From contig JAOPYV010000091.1 of assembly GCA_025964435.1 (NCBI GenBank), forward strand, positions 1-36,750: 36,750 nt of DNA. The letters run 5' to 3'. A model generated the notes under the pieces. The model had not been told where the DNA came from and made no database searches. It was given only the letters and a program-made list of their open reading frames with translations. Numbering within the stretch: position 1 is the stretch's first letter; every line of letters begins with the position of its first letter. This stretch comes from Thermoleophilia bacterium (GTDB lineage Bacteria; Actinomycetota; Thermoleophilia; Gaiellales; SKUG01). A program made the position numbers and the translations under genes. Of this stretch, positions 31,955-36,750 are shown piece after piece.

Positions 31955-32605
31955 CTATTCCTCGCCGAGCAGCGCCTGGATGCGATCCAGCGCTGCCTTC
32001 CAGTGCGTGCGCATCTGCTCGCGCTGGGGCTCGTGGGGAATGCGTTCCTGATGCAGGCCGACGACTGCGCGGCCGCCCTCACCACTGACCGTCAGCTGGA
32101 TCGTCGATCCCTCGGGCAGTCGCGGGCCCAGCGTGCGCAGTCGGATGTGGCTGCCGGCCTCGTAGCTGCGGACCTCGAACTGCTCGCGGCTCGGCATGTC
32201 GAGCACGTCGCCCGCTGCAGGGCCGCCCTCATGCATGCCGTGCCACCACTCGTTGGGCGCTTCGCCCAGCCACGCCTCGGCGCCCTCGACTGATGCGATT
32301 CGGTCCCACACGCGGGTGGGGGAGGAGCGGAAGGTGCGGCGCGTCCCGATCTGGAACGTACCGTCCGCGGTCTCGCCCGTGACGCGACGTCCGATGTGGC
32401 GCTCGAAGCTCACCGTCACCTGCTGCTTCCACCAGCCGGTGGGCAGGTTCGCCTCCTCGTCGAGCAGCTTCACGATCGACGGATGATCGAGGTCCTGGGC
32501 GTCGTGGTGCTCGAGCCAGTGGAACCAGCTCTCCCAGTCCTTGCCCGTTGCCTCACGCACCGCTTCGTCCGATGTACCGGGTTGGCCATGTGTGACGTCA
32601 GCCAT
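31955..32605 (-). CDS. DUF4287 and SRPBCC (AHSA1-like) fusion protein
   Basis: A 216-residue two-domain protein. Residues about 10-75 (SDEAVREATGKDWESWFHWL and the WWKQQVTVSFERHIGRR helix) match DUF4287. The rest is an SRPBCC/START-like ligand-binding domain, from RTFRSSPTRVWDRIASVEG through the RIPHEPQREQMRTHWKAALD helix typical of AHSA1-like proteins. Relatives with this fusion are common in actinobacteria; function is unknown, probably binding a hydrophobic small molecule. ATG 32605 has GAAGGAG at 5 nt. It lies downstream of rnpB on the same strand. Confidence 0.85.
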   Translation of the reverse strand: MADVTHGQPGTSDEAVREATGKDWESWFHWLEHHDAQDLDHPSIVKLLDEEANLPTGWWKQQVTVSFERHIGRRVTGETADGTFQIGTRRTFRSSPTRVWDRIASVEGAEAWLGEAPNEWWHGMHEGGPAAGDVLDMPSREQFEVRSYEAGSHIRLRTLGPRLPEGSTIQLTVSGEGGRAVVGLHQERIPHEPQREQMRTHWKAALDRIQALLGEE

Positions 32606-32664
32606 GTCCACTCCTTCGACTTGCGTGCTTGCCCTGTCTAGTACCCATCGGCAGGAAATCAATT

Positions 32665-33053
32665 GCGAGGAGCGGGCCTGTAAGCCGGATTCTGTACCAC
32701 CTCCGAAAAGGTGGCGATGACCATCCATCTGGGTCGCATGTCGCCATGCGCCTCGAGCCGTGACCCGGGACTCAGCGGGCAGCCTCATCGTCCCTGTTCT
32801 CGTTGCACCGGGTGGGGTTTACCGAGCCACCTGCGTTGCCGCAGGTGCTGGTGCGCTCTTACCGCACCGTTTCAACATCACCTGTGCTGCTGCCGAAGCT
32901 GCAGCCATCGGCTGTCTGCTTTCTGTTGCACTGTCCGTCGCGTTGCCGCGCCCAGGAGTTACCTGGCACCCTGCCCTGCGGTGTCCGGACTTTCCTCGTC
33001 CGTGCCCTGTGTTGCCACCTGACGCGTCCGCGGTCATCCAGCCCGCTCCTCGC
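32665..33053 (-). ncRNA. rnpB: RNase P RNA, bacterial type A
   Basis: A 389-nt catalytic RNA that trims tRNA 5' leaders. Read on the minus strand, it starts GCGAGGAGCGGGC and ends in the exact complement, giving a 13-bp P1. Near the 5' end is the conserved GAGGAAAGTCCGGAC, and near the 3' end ACAGAATCCGGCTTACAGG, both diagnostic. The GGTAA element after the 5' conserved core and a long GC-rich P12-like arm fit class A. Open frames across this stretch are artefacts. Confidence 0.96.
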
Positions 33054-33059
33054 CGGGGC

Positions 33060-33089
33060 ATCGTACCGCACGACCGAGCCGTGCGTCAG
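33060..33089 (-). promoter_or_regulatory. rnpB promoter CTGACG-N18-TACGAT
   Basis: On the minus strand CTGACG (33084-33089), 18 nt, TACGAT (33060-33065), then 6 nt to the 5' end of rnpB at 33053. The -35 overlaps the stop codon of the truncated globin gene. Confidence 0.65.
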
Positions 33090-33469
33090 CGATCCGCGCC
33101 CTGCCACAGCCGTGCATGGAAGGCCGTGGCGACGCGCTCCGAGCGCGCGATGGCGTCCTCTGCCACGGGCCCAGCATGGAGTTCCCGGACGGTGCTCGAC
33201 CACATCGCGAGCCAACGCTCGAAGTGCTGGCGCGTGAGCGGGACCTGGGCGTGGAGCTGCGCATGTGGCACGAACGCGCCGCCGCCGTAGCTGCGGCTCC
33301 CGAGCAGCACCGTCTCCCAGAAGTCGCACATCGTCGGCAGGTGCGCCGCGAGGTCGAGCTGGGCGACGTCGACGAAGACCGGCCCGAGCAGCTCGTCCTG
33401 GAAGGCACGACCGTAGAAGGTCGTGACGAGGTGGGCGATGTCTTCGCGAGTAGCGATGTCGGATGTCAT
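33086..33469 (-). CDS. group III truncated haemoglobin
   Basis: A 127-residue truncated globin. It has FYGRAF with the B10 Tyr19, HLPTMCDFWETVLLGS (E-helix region), the proximal His69 in FVPHAQLHAQVPLT and HFERWLAMW. Spacing and the FW/HFERW motifs fit group III (trHb-P/C-type). Such proteins bind O2 or NO and are linked to peroxide and NO chemistry. ATG 33469 overlaps the stop of the upstream Ala-rich membrane protein (ATGA), so the globin is translationally coupled to it. The stop sits in the rnpB -35 box. Confidence 0.9.
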   Translation of the reverse strand: MTSDIATREDIAHLVTTFYGRAFQDELLGPVFVDVAQLDLAAHLPTMCDFWETVLLGSRSYGGGAFVPHAQLHAQVPLTRQHFERWLAMWSSTVRELHAGPVAEDAIARSERVATAFHARLWQGADR

Positions 33470-34692
33470 GGGCCCGCCCGTGGGGTCGTTGGTGGCGGGA
33501 CCCGGGCGTTGCGGCCCAGCAGCCACGACGTCAGCCCCGTGACGAGCGAGCGCTCGGCGTTCGGGGTCGCATTCCCTTGGTACTCACGGGCGACATTGTA
33601 GGCGTTGTTGGCGTTGCCGGCATGCATGGAGGTCGCTCCGATCGCGCCCTTCACGTGATCGGCGCCACCTGCGATCCGGTCGGCCCGGACCTGTGTTGCC
33701 GCGAGCGAGGAGATCTCGTCGCGCGCCTCACGCGCGACGACCGCGGCTGCGTCGAGCTGGGCGTGTGCGCGCTGGACGGTCGGCGTCAGCGGCGTCGGTG
33801 CGAGCTGCTCGGCGATCCGTGTCCGCTGCTTCGCGGTGGTCGCCAGCTCGACCACGTCGTCGAGCCCGCGCGAGAGGGCCGAGGCGCTGATCGTCTCCTC
33901 GGAGACCTGCACCGCGAGCTGCTGCGCCTTGGCGGTCGTATCGCCTGCGGTCGTGCGCGCCGCTGCGGCCGCGCCGGCGGTCTGAGGCGCTCGGAGGGTC
34001 GGTGCGAGCTGTGCGACCTCGTCCACGTGCGCCGTCGCGCCAGCGGCGTGCGCCGCCACGTCGTCGAGGCGCTGCGTGACGACGCCGACCGCCGATGCAT
34101 TCGCTGCGGCGGCACGTTTCGCCGCGGCACTGCCGATCGCGCCCACGCCGATCGGCGCGAAGCCGAGCGCGGAGAGCGCGAGGTCCTTGTTGGAGGCGGT
34201 GCCCTGCGTCCATCGCACGGAGGTGTCGGCGAAGTTGGCGCCTGCGATCACCGTGCTGGCGGCCACGACCGGTTTCTGGGCGGCGATCATCGCCTTGCCG
34301 AGCCCGGTTGCGCCGAGCGAGGCGCGAACCGAGTGCACCGAGGCGTTGGCTGCCTTCATGTGCAGGCCGATCGGCATCTCGGCGACCGCATCCTTGGCGT
34401 GTCGCACGCTGGCGACGCCGACGCGCGCGAGCTGGACCGCGCTGGATCCGACCTTGCCCGAGGCTGCGATCGGGGCGGCGAAGCTCGCCACGCGTGACGT
34501 GAGCGAGCCGCCGGCCTTCGCCGCGGCAGCGCCTCCCTTGATCGGGGCGGCGAGCAGCAGGGCACTCGTACCGACCCAGAAACCGATCTCGGCCTTGTTG
34601 CCCCACGCCCAGCGGCCTGCTGATGCGACGCTGTCGAGTGCGGCGTTGGCGAGTGGGCGTTGAGTCGCGCTGGGCGCGTCAATAGTGGTCAT
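33466..34692 (-). CDS. Ala-rich membrane-associated protein coupled to a globin
   Basis: A 408-residue protein of no recognised family. It has hydrophobic segments near 35-55 (IGFWVGTSALLLAAPIKGG), 140-160 and 175-195 (ALSALGFAPIGVGAIGSAAA), separated by Ala/Ser-rich helices, and a coiled helical second half with regular Ala, Val, Asp and Gln spacing (about 205-360). It ends with a short Pro/Arg tail. There is no signal peptide. It resembles the two paralogs at 8565 and 10472 in composition, though I see no clear alignment. Its stop overlaps the start of a group III truncated globin, which implies a functional link such as a membrane docking or reductase-like partner; this is inference. ATG 34692 is supported by the upstream non-coding gap. 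Confidence 0.65.
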   Translation of the reverse strand: MTTIDAPSATQRPLANAALDSVASAGRWAWGNKAEIGFWVGTSALLLAAPIKGGAAAAKAGGSLTSRVASFAAPIAASGKVGSSAVQLARVGVASVRHAKDAVAEMPIGLHMKAANASVHSVRASLGATGLGKAMIAAQKPVVAASTVIAGANFADTSVRWTQGTASNKDLALSALGFAPIGVGAIGSAAAKRAAAANASAVGVVTQRLDDVAAHAAGATAHVDEVAQLAPTLRAPQTAGAAAAARTTAGDTTAKAQQLAVQVSEETISASALSRGLDDVVELATTAKQRTRIAEQLAPTPLTPTVQRAHAQLDAAAVVAREARDEISSLAATQVRADRIAGGADHVKGAIGATSMHAGNANNAYNVAREYQGNATPNAERSLVTGLTSWLLGRNARVPPPTTPRAGP

Positions 34693-34888
34693 GCTGGCGA
34701 GTCCCTCGGGGGTCGTCGATGCGGTTCGGCGTGCATCGATCGACCCCAGCGTGTGGTGAATGCCGGGTCGCGTCAACGGGGACCCGGCGCCGTGCTGCGG
34801 CACGGAGGGCGCTGCACGCGGTACCATTCCTCGGGAGCGGCGCGCTGCGTTGGTCCCTCGATCACTCGACAAGGACCCGACTTCTTCC

Positions 34889-36385
34889 ATGCGCCACGCC
34901 GACCTTCCCCTCGCCCTGACCTTCGACGACGTCCTGCTCGTCCCCCAGCGCTCCGACATCGCGAGCCGCCGCGACGTGGACACGACCGGGCGCATCACGC
35001 CGAACATCTCGCTCGCCGTGCCGATCGTCGCCGCGAACATGGACACCGTCACCGAGGTGCGCATGGCCATCGCTATGGCGCAGGCCGGCGGCATCGGCAT
35101 CATCCACCGCTTCCTGACGATCGAGGAGCAGGCCGAGCAGGTGCGCAAGGTCAAGCGTGCCGAGAGCCACGTGATCGAGCACCCCTGGACGATCGGTCCC
35201 GACGCCTCCGTGCTCGACATGCTGCGTGAGCTCGACTCCCATGGCGTCAACGGACTGCCGGTCGTCGATACCGACGGGACGCTGCTCGGCCTCGTCACGC
35301 GCCGCGACCTCGTCGCCAGTGGCCTCGAAGGTGACGTGCGCCAGGCGATGACCGTCCGCGACAAGCTCATCGTCGGCACGCCCAAGACGAAGCTCGGCGA
35401 AGCGCGCGACCTGATGGCCAAGGGCCGCGTCGAGAAGCTGCCGATCGTCGACGACGCCGGCAAGCTCGCGGGCCTCATCACGATGAAGGACCTCGCGCAC
35501 CTCGACCTGTACCCGCTCGCGACCAAGGACGCGCGTGGTCGCCTGCGCGTCGGCGCCGCCGTCGGCGTGCGCGGTGACTACCTCGACCGTGCACGCGCGC
35601 TGGCCGAGGCCGGCTGCGACGTGCTCTGCCTCGACATCGCACACGGCCACGCCGAGCATGCGATCGAGGCGACGCGCGAGCTGCGCCGAACCGTCGACAT
35701 CGAGATCATTGCCGGCAACGTCGCCACCGCCGAAGGCGCGCGCGACCTGATCGCCGCAGGTGCCCACGGCATCAAGGTCGGCGTCGGTCCGGGCTCGGTT
35801 TGCACGACGCGCCTCGTCGCGGGCGTCGGCGTACCGCAGCTGACGGCAATCATGGACGTCGCTCCCGTCTGCCACGAAGCGGGCATCCCGCTCTGCGGCG
35901 ACGGCGGCATCCGCATGCCCGCTGACATGTCCAAGGCGATCGGCGCAGGCGCGGACACGATCATGGTCGGCAACCTCCTCGCAGGTACCAGCGAGAGTCC
36001 CGGCACGCTGCTCAAGCGCGATGGCCGCACCGTCAAGGTGCACCGCGGCATGGCAAGCGGTGGTGCGATGCAGCGCCGCACCGAGATGGACGCCGCCGCC
36101 AACCGCGACGGTGACCAGGGCACCCCGACGCTCGAGACCCGTTGGCTGCTCGGCCGCGAGACCGACGCCGGTGAATTCGGCCAGGTCGTCGCCGAGGGCG
36201 TCGAAGCCGTCGTGCCCTACCGCGGCGACACGCACACCGTGCTCAATGAACTCGCTGGTGGCCTGCGCAGCGCGATGAGCTACTCGAACGCACGCACGGT
36301 GCCGGCCTTCCATGCCTCCGCCAGCTTCGTCCGCATCACCGCCGCGGGCCAGGTCGAGAGCCGCCCGCACGACGTCGAGGTCTGA
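34889..36385 (+). CDS. guaB: IMP dehydrogenase
   Basis: A 498-residue TIM-barrel enzyme with an inserted pair of CBS domains at about 95-205, converting IMP to XMP for guanine nucleotide synthesis. The N-terminus ALTFDDVLLVPQRSDI is canonical. The catalytic Cys305 lies in GVGPGSVCTTR, and the IMP site in CGDGGIRMPADMSKAIGAGA. The flap differs from most GuaB: RGMASGGAM instead of RGMGSLGAM, then about 17 extra residues, and R418-W419 where an Arg-Tyr dyad is expected. VAEGVEAVVPYRG follows normally and favours IMP dehydrogenase over GMP reductase, although a GuaB1-like GMP reductase is not excluded. ATG 34889 fits homology. No strong ribosome site is seen; a TACCAT box lies at 34822-34827. Confidence 0.88.
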   Translation: MRHADLPLALTFDDVLLVPQRSDIASRRDVDTTGRITPNISLAVPIVAANMDTVTEVRMAIAMAQAGGIGIIHRFLTIEEQAEQVRKVKRAESHVIEHPWTIGPDASVLDMLRELDSHGVNGLPVVDTDGTLLGLVTRRDLVASGLEGDVRQAMTVRDKLIVGTPKTKLGEARDLMAKGRVEKLPIVDDAGKLAGLITMKDLAHLDLYPLATKDARGRLRVGAAVGVRGDYLDRARALAEAGCDVLCLDIAHGHAEHAIEATRELRRTVDIEIIAGNVATAEGARDLIAAGAHGIKVGVGPGSVCTTRLVAGVGVPQLTAIMDVAPVCHEAGIPLCGDGGIRMPADMSKAIGAGADTIMVGNLLAGTSESPGTLLKRDGRTVKVHRGMASGGAMQRRTEMDAAANRDGDQGTPTLETRWLLGRETDAGEFGQVVAEGVEAVVPYRGDTHTVLNELAGGLRSAMSYSNARTVPAFHASASFVRITAAGQVESRPHDVEV

Positions 36386-36420
36386 CGCCGACAGCATGAC
36401 GGCGCACCTCGCTGTCAGCG
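36386..36420. terminator. bidirectional terminator hairpin
   Basis: CGCCGACAGC (36386-36395) pairs with GCTGTCAGCG (36411-36420) at 9 of 10 positions around a 15-nt loop, immediately after the guaB stop and including the stop codon of the convergent gene. Confidence 0.6.
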
Positions 36421-36750
36421 CACGAGGTGGAGCCGCTTCGCCGCGAGCTCGATGGTCGCGGTCATGCCCCACTCGAAGTTGACGTGGTCGGCCTCGATGC
36501 CGTCACCGAAGATCGTGCCACCCGATTCCATGCGTGACGTGATCCGCACCGCGGCCTCGCTGCCGGGTTCGACGATGCCTTCCACGAGCGAGGTGCCGGT
36601 CGTCGGGCTCGGGAACGCCTCGCGCACGAAGTAGGCGAGGCGTGCGTCGACCGGCGCCGGCAGCACGAGCTCGGAGCGGTGGTCGCGATGGATCGACCGG
36701 CCCCAACCAGTCGCGCCGGTTCCGGTGACCACGAGCACGCCGGACGACGA
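36415..36750 (-). CDS. NAD kinase-like protein, partial
   Basis: The C-terminal 111 residues of a gene running off the window edge; the frame is open to base 36750, so the true start is outside. VVTGTGATGWGRSI recalls the TPTGSTAY-type loop of ATP-NAD/diacylglycerol kinase-fold enzymes, and IFGDGIEADHVNFEWGMTATIELAAKRLHLV resembles their final strands. The match is partial, so the assignment is tentative. It is convergent with guaB. Confidence 0.5.
   Translation of the reverse strand, partial: SSSGVLVVTGTGATGWGRSIHRDHRSELVLPAPVDARLAYFVREAFPSPTTGTSLVEGIVEPGSEAAVRITSRMESGGTIFGDGIEADHVNFEWGMTATIELAAKRLHLVR

Noticed and set aside
32711-33329. Open frames inside the RNase P RNA region
   Set aside because: The stretch has all conserved RNase P sequence blocks and a closing P1 helix; the frames are accidental.

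Overview
High-GC bacterial chromosome, most consistent with Actinomycetota and possibly the Thermoleophilia/Solirubrobacterales; that is inferred from codon use, leaderless promoters and a GAAC-N4-GTTC SOS box, and no marker gene settles it. There are about 29 protein genes, one tRNA, the RNase P RNA and several families of palindromic repeats. No prophage, insertion sequence, CRISPR array or rRNA was seen.

Layout. (1) 149-4787, minus strand: a YgfZ-like folate-binding protein, an O-antigen-ligase-type polymerase, a secreted protein of unknown function and a GT4 glycosyltransferase, suggesting surface-glycan work. (2) 5037-8498: a thioredoxin-like protein without cysteines, a membrane-anchored protein of unknown function, then a tightly overlapping trio (zinc-ribbon/PAS protein, VOC protein, FAD oxidoreductase). 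(3) 8565-12607: two large divergent paralogs of no recognised family, each behind the same unusual promoter, GTGAAAC-N17-CGATAGAC. They carry one or four copies of a W-x3-W-x2-K-F-x3-G-[LM] module. This is the best candidate in the window for an undescribed system. (4) 12680-16315, minus strand: tkt-rpiB-tal, a compact non-oxidative pentose phosphate operon. (5) 16527-22194: small membrane protein, unknown protein, GH38 alpha-mannosidase, secreted protein, MBL-fold hydrolase and secG, mostly with leaderless promoters. (6) 22384-28584: a five-gene oligopeptide/dipeptide ABC importer. (7) 28585-30267: repeat-rich stretch holding tRNA-Leu(GAG) and an SOS-autoregulated lexA, bracketed by two inverted copies of a 124-bp cruciform-forming element. 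(8) 30268-34692: L,D-transpeptidase, Gly-rich disordered protein, DUF4287/SRPBCC protein, rnpB, and a group III truncated globin translationally coupled to an Ala-rich membrane protein. (9) 34889-36750: IMP dehydrogenase and a partial gene resembling NAD kinase.

Two signals recur across the window. Many single genes start 6-7 nt after a TANNNT-like box, with no Shine-Dalgarno sequence, as expected for leaderless mRNAs. Palindromic elements, singly or in pairs about 60 bp apart, fill the gaps between genes.
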